DNA from: a virus
Virus record (IMG/VR): IMGVR_UViG_3300021976_000035
Coordinates: 1 to 41,953 of that record
DNA: 41,953 nucleotides
Direction: 5' to 3' (one strand)
Position numbers and translations under genes: made by a program. Under the pieces are notes generated by a model. The model was given only the letters and a program-made list of their open reading frames with translations, had not been told where the DNA came from and ran no database searches. Positions 7,912 through 16,800 of the stretch are shown piece after piece (position 1 is the stretch's first letter; each line of letters starts with the position of its first letter).

Positions 7912-9937
7912 TTTCAGCGGCTACGTTACAAAGGCTGGACTCAAGTGCTCTGACGGACGAACCATTACGCCTGAAGCGTTCAAGGACATGGACGGTTTAA
8001 CGGTTCCTTTGGTTTGGCAGCATGGGCACAATGATCCTGCGAACGTTCTCGGACACACGGTGCTTGAGGCTCGTGCAGATGGCATCTATGGCTACGGGTA
8101 TTTCAATAGTACCGCTCAGGGTAAGAATGCCAAGACTCTAGTTGAGCACAAGGACATCACCAAACTTTCGATTTACGCGAACAGCCTTCTCGAGAAGTCG
8201 AAGAAAGTTCTTCATGGTGTTATTCGTGAAGTCAGCCTTGTTCTTGCTGGTGCAAACCCTGGTGCAGAAATTGATTACGTTCAAGTTGCGCATTCAGACG
8301 GAGATGTTGAGACTCTAGAGGACGAGGCTATCATTTACACCGGTCTCACTCTCGAGCACGAAGATCAGCCTGAGCCTAAGTCAGATGATGACACGGGCGA
8401 TAAGAAAGACGAAGATAAGAAGGACGAGAAGCAGGACGACTCAAAGAATTCAACGGTAGAGCATGCTAGTAATAGTGCTGACCCGACTATCCAGGATGTT
8501 TACGATTCTCTCAGCGATGAGCAGAAGGATGTCGTGCACTATATGATCGGAGCCGCCCTCGAGGGCGCCAACAGCTCCTCTGCAAATCACTCCGATAAGA
8601 AGGATGAGGGCGACCTCAACCACAAGGAAGGAAGCGAAATGACCCGAAACGTCTTCGATCAGAGCGACAAGACCAAGGAGCCGGAGAAGCACGTCCTTAG
8701 CCATGAGGACGTCAAGGGCATCGTGGCTGACGCGATCAAGGGTGGAAGCCTGAAGGCTGCTGTCGAATCCTATGCTCTGAAGCACGGTATTGAGAACATC
8801 GATGTGATGTTCCCCGACGCCAAGGCGGTGAGTGCCACTCCGGACTTCGACAAGCGTCGTACTGAGTGGGTCGCCGGCGTTATCAATGGAGCCAAGCACT
8901 CTCCGTTTTCTCGAGTCAAGAACCTGGTTGCTGACCTGACGTTCGAAGACGCGCGGGCCAAGGGTTACATCAAGGGAAACCTGAAGAAGGAAGAGTTCTT
9001 CTCAGTTAAAAAGCGAGTTACGACCCCAGCTACGATCTACAAGAAGCAGTCGCTCGATCGCGATGACATCATCGATATTACCGACTTCGACGTGGTGTCT
9101 TGGCTCAAGGGTGAGATGCGTCTCATGCTTGACGAGGAACTCGCGCGCGCGATCCTGATTGGTGATGGTCGTGCTGTTGACGACGAAGACAAGATCAAGG
9201 ATCCGGTCGGCTCTACCGAGGGTGCTGGTATTCGTTCGATCGCGAACGATGACGATCTCTATGCTGCGACAATCACTGTCAACGTGTTGGACGCTAGTTC
9301 AAGCCCGAGCGAAATTGTGGATGCCATTGTTGGTGCCATGCGCTTCTACAAGGGTAGCGGTTCACCGACTTTCTACACCACGCTTACGACTATCACGTCG
9401 ATGATGTTGCAGCGTGATACGTTGGGTCGCCGACTTTACCGTACACAGGCGGATCTCGCCGCTGAGATGGGCGTTTCCTCCATCGTCACGGTCGAGGTTA
9501 TGGAAGACGAGCCGACTATTGTTGGTATTCTCGTCAACCTGAATGACTATACCCTGGGTGCTGACAAGGGTGGCGACGTCGCATTCTTCGACGATTTTGA
9601 TATCGATTACAACAAGTACAAGTACCTGCTCGAGACCCGCTTGTCAGGTGCTCTCACCAAGATTCGTTCGGCTGTCGTAGTTCGTGCAGCCGCTGCTACG
9701 GATACTCTGGTGACTCCGGCTGCTCCGACGTTCGTTGAAGCTACTGGTGTGGTAACTATTGTTGCTACCACTGGTGTGGTTTACAAGAACGGTGTTACCG
9801 GTGCGACCTTGTCGACTGGTGCTCAGACTGCTCTGGCTGCTGGTGCTACGTTGACCGTTGTTGCAACTCCGACGTCGGGTCACTATCTTGCCAACAATGT
9901 TGATGACGAGTGGTCGTTCACGCGGCCAGCTGCCTAG
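7901..9937 (+). CDS. prohead protease-major capsid protein fusion
   Basis: A 678-residue fusion. Residues 1-130 match the HK97-type U35 prohead protease: GLTVPLVWQHGHNDP (histidines near 41/43), DITKLSIYAN (candidate Ser90) and VSLVLAGANPGA. Residues ~135-250 are a highly charged Asp/Lys/Glu linker, likely scaffold-like and removed on maturation. Residues ~265-600 are the HK97-fold capsid protein, with the N-arm region, DFDVVSWLKGEMRLMLDEELARAIL and a C-terminal ETRLSGALTKIRSAVVV. Residues ~606-678 form a small beta-rich domain resembling the one ending the tail protein at 10585-11481. ATG 7901 has a GGAAGGAGA site and removes seven residues from the longest reading. An internal start at 8639 may make capsid alone. 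Confidence 0.88.
   Translation: MGADFSGYVTKAGLKCSDGRTITPEAFKDMDGLTVPLVWQHGHNDPANVLGHTVLEARADGIYGYGYFNSTAQGKNAKTLVEHKDITKLSIYANSLLEKSKKVLHGVIREVSLVLAGANPGAEIDYVQVAHSDGDVETLEDEAIIYTGLTLEHEDQPEPKSDDDTGDKKDEDKKDEKQDDSKNSTVEHASNSADPTIQDVYDSLSDEQKDVVHYMIGAALEGANSSSANHSDKKDEGDLNHKEGSEMTRNVFDQSDKTKEPEKHVLSHEDVKGIVADAIKGGSLKAAVESYALKHGIENIDVMFPDAKAVSATPDFDKRRTEWVAGVINGAKHSPFSRVKNLVADLTFEDARAKGYIKGNLKKEEFFSVKKRVTTPATIYKKQSLDRDDIIDITDFDVVSWLKGEMRLMLDEELARAILIGDGRAVDDEDKIKDPVGSTEGAGIRSIANDDDLYAATITVNVLDASSSPSEIVDAIVGAMRFYKGSGSPTFYTTLTTITSMMLQRDTLGRRLYRTQADLAAEMGVSSIVTVEVMEDEPTIVGILVNLNDYTLGADKGGDVAFFDDFDIDYNKYKYLLETRLSGALTKIRSAVVVRAAAATDTLVTPAAPTFVEATGVVTIVATTGVVYKNGVTGATLSTGAQTALAAGATLTVVATPTSGHYLANNVDDEWSFTRPAA
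8627..8641 (+). promoter_or_regulatory. probable internal start for separate capsid translation
   Basis: Inside the protease-capsid gene, AAGGAAGG lies just before an in-frame ATG at 8639 (residue 247 of the fusion). It falls exactly at the junction of the charged linker and the capsid region. Initiation here would give a 432-residue capsid protein, adjusting the ratio of protease to capsid as nested starts do in other phages. This is inferred from sequence only. Confidence 0.5.
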
Positions 9938-9952
9938 AACAGCTGATCGCAA

Positions 9953-10282
9953 ATGGCAAAGTTCTACGGTGAAATCGGTTATGGAGAGACCGTAGAAAAT
10001 CCTTCTGGTTCTGGTGTTTGGATCGATAATATCACTGAAGTAAAATATTATGGCGATGTTGTTCGAAACACTCGTCAACTTCGAGAAGGAGAAAGCCTTA
10101 ACGACGATCTCTCTGTAAATAACTCGATTAGCATTGTTGCCGATGCTTATGCCAACGAACATTTCTTTGCCATTCGCTATATTCGATGGGCGGGGACTTT
10201 GTGGACAGTTTCAGATGTCGAAGTGCAGAGTCCTCGTCTTCTTCTGAGGTTGGGTGGTGTTTATAATGGCCCCACGGTCTAA
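9953..10282 (+). CDS. head-tail joining / head closure protein
   Basis: A 109-residue beta-rich protein directly after the capsid gene. Supporting segments are MAKFYGEIGYGETVE, DNITEVKYYGDVVRNTRQL and the closing RWAGTLWTVSDVEVQSPRLLLRLGGVYNG, a pattern familiar from small neck proteins of Gram-positive siphoviruses. It probably plugs or extends the connector below the portal so the tail can dock. There is no strong ribosome site before the ATG (CAGCTGATCGCAA), so expression may depend on coupling to the abundant capsid message. The next gene starts inside its last codons. Function is by position and family pattern. Confidence 0.65.
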   Translation: MAKFYGEIGYGETVENPSGSGVWIDNITEVKYYGDVVRNTRQLREGESLNDDLSVNNSISIVADAYANEHFFAIRYIRWAGTLWTVSDVEVQSPRLLLRLGGVYNGPTV

Positions 10283-10571
10283 ACTTCAGACGATTCTGAA
10301 GACGATTTTGGGTACTGACTATGTATATTTCCAACCTCCAGCTAATGTGCAATTACAGTATCCGTGTATCATTTATCATCGTGATTTCGCGAATACTGAG
10401 TTCGCTGACAATGATCCATATAGTTATACAAAGCGATATATGGTGACAGCAGTTGATCGAGATCCCGATAGTGCGATTCCCGATAAGATCGCTGACCTAC
10501 CTATGTGTGTATTCAATAGGTTTTACACGGCAGACGATCTAAACCACGACGTCTTCAACTTGTTCTTCTAG
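10266..10571 (+). CDS. tail terminator / tail completion-like protein
   Basis: A 101-residue protein located where neck and tail-terminator genes normally occur, between head closure and tail tube genes. It opens MAPRSKLQTILKTILGTDYVYFQPP and contains YPCIIYHRDF and YSYTKRYMVTAVDRDPDS, consistent with a small alpha/beta tail-completion fold that caps the tail tube. ATG 10266 is preferred over the in-frame GTG at 10254 because the G-rich stretch GGTTGGGTGG lies upstream of it. It overlaps the previous gene by 17 nt. The assignment is mainly from gene order. Confidence 0.55.
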   Translation: MAPRSKLQTILKTILGTDYVYFQPPANVQLQYPCIIYHRDFANTEFADNDPYSYTKRYMVTAVDRDPDSAIPDKIADLPMCVFNRFYTADDLNHDVFNLFF

Positions 10572-10584
10572 AAAGGATCTGATA

Positions 10585-11481
10585 ATGGCTCCTCTTGTTT
10601 GGGATAGTGTCGGCGACCGTCTCTATGAGACCGGTGTCGACCACGGTGTCCTATACATGCCCGACGATCTGGGTGCTTACGTAGATGGCGTGGCTTGGAA
10701 TGGTCTGACGACTGTTACCGAGTCTCCGACCGGTGCGGAAGCTTCTCCTGTTTACGCGGATAACATCAAGTATTTGAATCTTTACAGCATTGAAGAGTTT
10801 GGTGCCACTATCGAGGCGTTTACGTATCCTGACGAGTTCGCTCCATATGATGGTATGGGAGTTCCGACTCCAGGTATGACACTCGGTCAGCAAACTCGGG
10901 ATTCTTTCGGCTTGTGCTATCGAACCAAGCTAGGGAACGATCTCGAAGGAAATGATCACGGATACAAGTTGCATCTGATTTATGGTGCTACAGCTTCTCC
11001 GTCGGAGAAGGCATATGCGACCATTAACGATTCGCCTGAGGCGATTTCGTTCAGTTGGGATCTTACTACGATTCCGATAGCCGTTGGAACTCTCAATGGT
11101 GTCGACTATAAGCCGACTGCCGTGGTCACTCTTGATTCCACGGAGGTCGATCCAACGAAATTGGCCACTCTCGAAGCGCTTCTCTATGGCGCTTCTGGAG
11201 ATCCGCAGTTGCCTTTGCCGGCGGCAGTCTATGCTATCTTTGGCGCTGGTGTTACCGTCGTCGATCTTGGTACTGCTGCCAATCAGCCGACATATGTTGC
11301 TGGCACACATGTTGTTACTCTGCCGACGGTCACTGGTGTTGTGTGGCGTATCAACGGAGTTGTGAAGACTCCCGGTGCACAGCCCGCCATGACTGTTGGA
11401 CAGACCGCGGTTATCGAAGCTTCGCCTTCTTCGACCGCATATGTTCTGAGTGGCGACACGGATTGGTTGTTTGACTACTAA
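10585..11481 (+). CDS. major tail tube protein with C-terminal Ig-like domain
   Basis: A 298-residue protein that probably forms the stacked rings of the tail tube. The first ~220 residues have the features of Gram-positive siphovirus tube proteins: a WDSVGDRLYETGVDHGVLY opening, VAWNGLTTVTESPTGAE, LGQQTRDSFGLCYRTKLG and TINDSPEAISFSWDLTT. The last ~75 residues form a separate beta-rich domain (HVVTLPTVTGVVWRINGVV ... DTDWLFDY) related to the end of the capsid protein. Such domains usually decorate virion surfaces and may bind carbohydrates on host cells. AGAAAGGATCTG precedes the ATG. A shorter paralogue lies at 12053-12847. Confidence 0.8.
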   Translation: MAPLVWDSVGDRLYETGVDHGVLYMPDDLGAYVDGVAWNGLTTVTESPTGAEASPVYADNIKYLNLYSIEEFGATIEAFTYPDEFAPYDGMGVPTPGMTLGQQTRDSFGLCYRTKLGNDLEGNDHGYKLHLIYGATASPSEKAYATINDSPEAISFSWDLTTIPIAVGTLNGVDYKPTAVVTLDSTEVDPTKLATLEALLYGASGDPQLPLPAAVYAIFGAGVTVVDLGTAANQPTYVAGTHVVTLPTVTGVVWRINGVVKTPGAQPAMTVGQTAVIEASPSSTAYVLSGDTDWLFDY

Positions 11482-11500
11482 AATGTGAGGAGACCAGAGA

Positions 11501-12043
11501 ATGCTCAAGATTATTGTTCCAGGAAACGACTTTTTCGACGATTCAACTCAAGAATTCGTAACCGTCGGAGATCTTGTCGTAGAGCTCGAGCATTCTCTGG
11601 TTTCTTTGTCAAAATGGGAGTCGATTTACGAGAAGCCGTTTTTGGCTCCGGGGGAGAAATCCTCCGAAGAGATTCTCGGGTATATCAAAACTATGTTGAT
11701 TAACCCGGAAATTCCTTCGGACGTTTTCTCCAGACTCTCTGAAGATAATCTTTCGAAGATAAACGAGTATATCGATGCAAAAATGACTGCTACTTGGTTT
11801 TCAGAGCAGCATGGACAACCTAAAAGTCGGGAAATAATAACCTCCGAATTGATTTATTATTGGATGATTACGTTTCAGATACCTATTATGTGTGAGAATT
11901 GGCATCTTAATAGATTGTTCACTCTAATTCGGATTTGTAACATAAAGAACGCTGCTCCGAAGAAAATGAGTCGATCTGAAACGGCAGCTAGGAATCGTGA
12001 GCTGAATGCACAAAATCGAGCTAGACTTGGAACCAAGGGATAG
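11501..12043 (+). CDS. tail assembly chaperone
   Basis: A 180-residue helical protein of a chaperone family known in Gram-positive siphoviruses. Recognisable segments are ELEHSLVSLSKWESIYEKPF near 27-46, INEYIDAKMTATWF near 86-99, SELIYYWMITFQIP near 114-127 and NWHLNRLFTLIRICNIKNAAPKKMSR near 131-156. It probably coats the tape measure protein while the tube assembles. These genes are often expressed with a programmed frameshift; I see no second overlapping reading frame of the expected kind here, and the next gene is a separate tube paralogue. GAGGAGACC lies upstream of the ATG. Confidence 0.7.
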   Translation: MLKIIVPGNDFFDDSTQEFVTVGDLVVELEHSLVSLSKWESIYEKPFLAPGEKSSEEILGYIKTMLINPEIPSDVFSRLSEDNLSKINEYIDAKMTATWFSEQHGQPKSREIITSELIYYWMITFQIPIMCENWHLNRLFTLIRICNIKNAAPKKMSRSETAARNRELNAQNRARLGTKG

Positions 12044-12052
12044 GAGGCTAAC

Positions 12053-12847
12053 ATGACACGGTTGAATTGGGATGAACTAACTGAACGAAAGTACGAAAGT
12101 GGAGTTAGTCATGGAGTTTTTTATCCTCCTAATGGCTCTGGGATCGTTTGGAACGGGCTTGTTTCTGTTACAGATTCCCAAGTCGGTGCAGATACTGAAC
12201 CTTTGTATTACGATGGGGTAAAATATATAGATTATGCTTCTTTTAGAGATTTTAAAGGAGCTATTCAAGCTCTTTCGGCTCCTCATGAATTTCTTCAATG
12301 TATAGGAGAGAAGGATTTAGTTCCTGGATTCTCATTGACTTCTCAACGAAAAGAAGTATTTGGGATGTCATATAGAACTCAGTTGAATGGTGATGAAGGC
12401 TATAAAATTCACATTCTATATAATTTAACAGCAGATGCAGATGATCGAAATCATGAAACTATTAATGATTCCCCAGAAACAACTAAATTAAGCTGGACCA
12501 TACTTGGTGTTCCAATTCAAATTGTTAATAATTTTCCAACAATGCATTTTATTGTTGATTCTACTATATTTGATCCAGATTATCTAGAATCTTTGGAAAT
12601 TATTCTCTATGGAACAGATGGTGTAGAACCTAGTTTGCCGCCATTCGAACAACTGCAAGTTTGGTTCACCAGTACACATTTGATTGAAATTATTGATAAC
12701 GGCAATGGAACGTGGAAAGCTACGGGTCCTGATAGTCTCATAACTATGCTAGATTCTACAACATTCCAAATTACTCAGGTCGATGCAACATATTTGGATG
12801 CTAATACCTACACCATTACAACAACCGATGATCCGATGGGAGTATAA
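12053..12847 (+). CDS. second major tail protein-like paralogue
   Basis: A 264-residue protein clearly related to the tube protein at 10585-11481. Aligned segments include an LNWDELTERKYESGVSHGVFY opening against LVWDSVGDRLYETGVDHGVLY, WNGLVSVTDSQVGA, FGMSYRTQLN, GYKIHILY and TINDSPETTKLSW. The end differs: the paralogue carries its own beta-rich tail (IIDNGNGTWKATGP...) in place of the Ig-like domain. It could be a minor tube, terminal ring or decoration protein. The gene is visibly more AT-rich than the first copy, suggesting separate origin or weaker selection for high expression. GATAGGAGG precedes the ATG. Confidence 0.7.
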   Translation: MTRLNWDELTERKYESGVSHGVFYPPNGSGIVWNGLVSVTDSQVGADTEPLYYDGVKYIDYASFRDFKGAIQALSAPHEFLQCIGEKDLVPGFSLTSQRKEVFGMSYRTQLNGDEGYKIHILYNLTADADDRNHETINDSPETTKLSWTILGVPIQIVNNFPTMHFIVDSTIFDPDYLESLEIILYGTDGVEPSLPPFEQLQVWFTSTHLIEIIDNGNGTWKATGPDSLITMLDSTTFQITQVDATYLDANTYTITTTDDPMGV

Positions 12848-13501
12848 ATGGCTACCGTAACCGGTCTCACGGCCGCCCGAATGGAAGCAATAGAAGCAGC
12901 ATCGGTTGTTGACGGCGATGTTGTTGGAGATAACCTGATTCTAACTAAGCATGATGGATCGACAATTAATGCTGGAAGCGTTCGCGGCCCGACGGGTGCC
13001 ACCGGAGCAACGGGTGCCACCGGAGCCACTGGATCACCAAATCCCGCCGGTACAGTTTTAATGTTTGCCGGTGCTACCGTTCCTACTGGTTATTTGCTTT
13101 GTGACGGTGCTGCAGTGAGTCGTACAACACAAGCGACATTGTTCGCCGCGATCGGCACTACCTATGGCGTTGGCGACGGCAGTACTACGTTTAACGTTCC
13201 AGACATGGCAAGTAAGATGCCCCGAGGAAACACTCTCGCTACTCCTGGCGGTGCCGCTACTCATTCACACCCACTAAGTGATAACGGGCAAGCTGCAGTC
13301 GCACTCGTAGCTGCCACTACCCCAGCTTCAATAATTCGGCGTATTACAGCACCATCTTGGACACCTACGCATGGTACAAATGGAACCGCTACAGGTGCGT
13401 ATACTACTCCTAGTACTAGCGGCGCGGCTTTGGTTGGTAACACAGATTCAGCGTCAACTTTACCACCATATCAAGGGTTTAAGTTCATCATTAAAACCTA
13501 A
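12848..13501 (+). CDS. tail-collar fibre protein with short collagen-like repeat
   Basis: A 217-residue protein. Residues ~45-63 are a short Gly-X-Y run (GPTGATGATGATGATG), then a tail-collar domain: AGTVLMFAGATVPTGYLLCDG followed by QATLFAAIGTTYGVGDGSTTFNVPD. The C-terminal half is Thr/Ala/Ser-rich and contains THSHP, resembling the distal receptor-facing part of collar fibres. It probably forms a trimeric fibre or tip. Its place between tube and tape-measure genes is unusual for a fibre gene. GATGGGAG lies just before the ATG, and the gene begins immediately after the previous stop. Confidence 0.75.
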   Translation: MATVTGLTAARMEAIEAASVVDGDVVGDNLILTKHDGSTINAGSVRGPTGATGATGATGATGSPNPAGTVLMFAGATVPTGYLLCDGAAVSRTTQATLFAAIGTTYGVGDGSTTFNVPDMASKMPRGNTLATPGGAATHSHPLSDNGQAAVALVAATTPASIIRRITAPSWTPTHGTNGTATGAYTTPSTSGAALVGNTDSASTLPPYQGFKFIIKT

Positions 13502-13515
13502 CACAAGGAGGAGCC

Positions 13516-13893
13516 ATGATTACATTTACATCGAAAGGCTCCTTCAGGAAAACGGATGCTTTCCTACAACGAATGAGTAAAGGTGACATATTTTCTTCAT
13601 TGGATCATTATGGTCAAAGAGGCGTTGATGCTCTCTCAAATGCAACACCAAGAGAGAGTGGATTGACAGCTGAATCTTGGCGTTATGAAGTAAAGAAGAA
13701 GAGTGGTCTATACCAAATCATTTGGTATAACTCACATCTAGAAGATGGTCGTCCAATTGCAATTCTTCTTCAATATGGCCATGCTACTGGAACAGGTGGT
13801 TACGTCCAGGGTCGAGATTATATCAATCCCGCAATCCAACCTATATTTGACCAGATTGCGAATGACGTCTGGAAGGTGGTGACTTCATCATGA
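13516..13893 (+). CDS. HK97 gp10-like tail component
   Basis: A 125-residue protein resembling the gp10-like neck/tail completion family: DHYGQRGVDALSNATPRESGLTAESW near 30-56, IIWYNSHLEDGRPIAILLQYGHATGTGGYV near 68-97, and the closing DYINPAIQPIFDQIANDVW. In related phages it links tail tube and head connector. The location just before the tape measure is late for this family, part of the reordered tail block here. CAAGGAGGAGCC precedes the ATG. It overlaps the tape measure start by ATGA, so the two are translationally coupled. Confidence 0.65.
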   Translation: MITFTSKGSFRKTDAFLQRMSKGDIFSSLDHYGQRGVDALSNATPRESGLTAESWRYEVKKKSGLYQIIWYNSHLEDGRPIAILLQYGHATGTGGYVQGRDYINPAIQPIFDQIANDVWKVVTSS

Positions 13894-16800
13894 GCGGTGT
13901 CGATGATCGCGTTGTTTCTATGGATTTCCAGAACAGCAGATTTGAGCGAGGTGTAAGCACCACCATCAGTTCGCTTGCTAAACTGAAAGATAGCCTGAAT
14001 TTCTCCGGATCGAAGAAGGGTCTCGACGAACTTCAAGCTAGTGGTTCTCGTTTCAATCTCAGCGGTATGAGTACTTCGATTACCGGAGTTTCTGGCAAAC
14101 TTTTGGCAATGGGCACAATTGGTATAACTGCCTTAGCTAACATCACCAATCGAGCTGTCAATGCTGGTTTAACTCTTGCAAAGTCTCTTACCATCGCTCC
14201 AATCACGTCTGGTTTCCACGAATATGAAACACAACTAAATGCTGTTCAGACGATTCTTGCCAACACAGCATCTCAGGGTGCCAAAATTGGTGACGTCAAT
14301 AAAGCTTTGAATCAGTTGAACACATATTCTGATAAGACAATTTACAACTTTAGTGAGATGGCCAAGAATATTGGCACATTCACTGCTGCTGGTGTAGATC
14401 TTAAGACTTCTGTGGCATCCATCAAGGGTATTGCGAATATTGCAGCCTTGTCTGGTTCTACTTCAGAACAAGCCAGTACGGCAATGTACCAACTATCGCA
14501 GGCTATTGCAGCTAATAAGGTTGGCTTGCAGGACTGGAACTCAGTTGTCAATGCTGGTATGGGTGGTAAGGCTTTCCAGGAAGCGTTGTTCAATACTGGT
14601 AAGAATCTTAAGACGATCAAGGGTGTGGATATTCACACCACGTTCGATCAGTGGACCAAAGCGGGTAATTCGTTCCGTGGTTCTCTGCAAGATGGCTGGT
14701 TGACTGGTAAAGTCCTGACTCAGACACTTGATACGTTTACAGGCGATCTAACAGACGCTCAGCTAAAAGCTATGGGCTATAATAAGGATCAGATTCTTCA
14801 AATCCAAGCCTTGGCTAAGAATGCGTCGAATGCAGCAACTAAAGTCAAGACAATGTCGCAGCTTATCGATACTACGAAAGAGGCTATTGGTTCGGGTTGG
14901 ACTCAGACCTGGCAGATTTTCTTCGGTAACTTCGATGAGGCTAGAACAACATTTACTAATTTCAGTCAGTCTATTAACCAGTTCGTCAGTAATTCTGCCA
15001 ACGCTAGAAACAAAGTTCTCGGAGATTGGAAGACCCTAGGCGGTCGAGCCGTCCTTCTGCAAAGTATTAGTCAGATCTTCGAAGCTCTTGGTGCTGTTCT
15101 AATTCCGATTAAGGAAGCATTCCGAGAATTCTTCCCGGCCAAAACCGGTCGAGATCTCTACAATATGACCGTAGGATTCAAGAATTTCCTAGATGAAATC
15201 ACAGTAGGCGTTAAAACTTCTGAGAATATAAAGAGAACGTTCGCGGGATTGTTCGCTGTTGTTGATATTGGTCGACAGATTCTCCGTGGCATTATCAACG
15301 TATTTGGAACTCTTCTTGGAACTATATTCACAGGTTCTGGGAGTATCACGGCATTCACTGCTAATATCGGTGATTTCCTGGTAGCCCTTGACCAGTCCTT
15401 GAAGAAGGGTGGTCAAATAAATGATTTCTTCAACAAACTGGCTGATATTCTAGCGGTTCCACTAGCTATCCTAATTGAGGTTGCTAAAGCTGTTTATGGT
15501 TTGTTCGATGGATTTAATCAAGACGATGCCACAGGAATGTCTGATTCTGTTTCAAGAATTGGACAGCGCCTAGATGGACTTAATAGCTCAATGGGTCGCG
15601 TCGTTGATTTCTTCCAGAAAGTAAAGGCAAAGATCCAACCAGGAATTGATTCGATCGAGAAAGCATTCAACAAAATTGGCGAAGTTATTGCTAATGCTTT
15701 CAGTGAGGCTCAATTTAGTGGAATTCTGGATGTAGTAAACACTGGTCTTCTAGCTGGTCTTGCTTTGTTGATTCGAAAGTTCTTGAAGAACGGACTAAAG
15801 CTAGATTTCAGCGGTGGTTTGGTTGACTCAATCAAGGGCACATTTGACGGTCTAACCGCCACAATGAAGTCGATGCAAACTCAACTCAAGGCCAATACGC
15901 TTGAGAAGATTGCAATCGCCATTGGTGTCCTTACTGCATCAGTATTGGTGCTGTCTTTGATCGACTCTGCAAAGCTATCCAAGGCTTTAGCTGCAATGGC
16001 TGTGGGCTTTGGTGAACTTCTCGCTGCAATGGCATTATTGACTAAGATTTCTGGCTCCGCGGGATTTGCGAAAGTTCCAATTATTGCCAGTTCTATGATT
16101 CTGCTTTCAACAGCGGTACTGATCCTGACATTCGCATTGCGGAATCTCTCTGGGCTTGACTGGGGCCAACTAGCCAAGGGACTAGCAGGCTTGGCAGGGA
16201 TTCTTCTCCTCTTGTCAATCGCAGTGAAGCCTCTTTCAGCTAACTCGAGTGGGATGATCACTGCCGGTATCGGTATTACGGCACTTGCAGTGGCTTTGAA
16301 CATCATGTATCTAGCTGTGTTGGCTTTCTCTACCCTAAATACCAAGGCTATGATCAAGGGTCTCGCCGGCGTCGCTGGAGCTCTCGTAGCTGTTGCACTC
16401 GCGGCTAGATTGATGCCTAAGGGCATGGTTGCAACAGGAGCTGGACTACTCGAGATCTCGATTGCTTTGAATGCTCTATATTTGGCAATCAAATTATTCT
16501 CGACCCTAAACTGGACCGAAATGGGCAAGGGTCTGGTAGGGATTGGCGCAGGGTTGATCGTTATCGCCGGCGCTATGCATCTCATGCCTAAGGGTATGGT
16601 GCTACAGGCAGCTGCTCTCGATCTCATCGCTGTGGCTCTCCTAGGCATCGGCAAGGCTGTAGGAAATATGGGATCGCTGAACTGGACCCAAATTGGTAAG
16701 GGTCTAGGGACGATGGCCGCTACCTTGTTGATTCTAGCCGGCGCACTCCATCTTATGCAATCTACCCTTTCTGGAGCAGCTTCATTGGCTCTGGCCGCGG

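Noticed and set aside
11501-12052. Programmed frameshift in the tail assembly chaperone
   Set aside because: No overlapping continuation frame of useful length or clear slippery sequence near the end of the gene was seen; the next gene has its own ribosome site.
12966-13033. Short GGAGCNACNGGNGC tandem repeat as a DNA-level repeat or CRISPR-like array
   Set aside because: It is explained by codons for the collagen-like GAT repeat within the tail-collar gene.
15881-16654. Long open frame on the minus strand (257 codons) opposite the tape measure gene
   Set aside because: It lies wholly within the hydrophobic repeats of the tape measure, has a biased Ala/Ile/Pro composition expected from the complement, and no ribosome site or neighbouring minus-strand genes.
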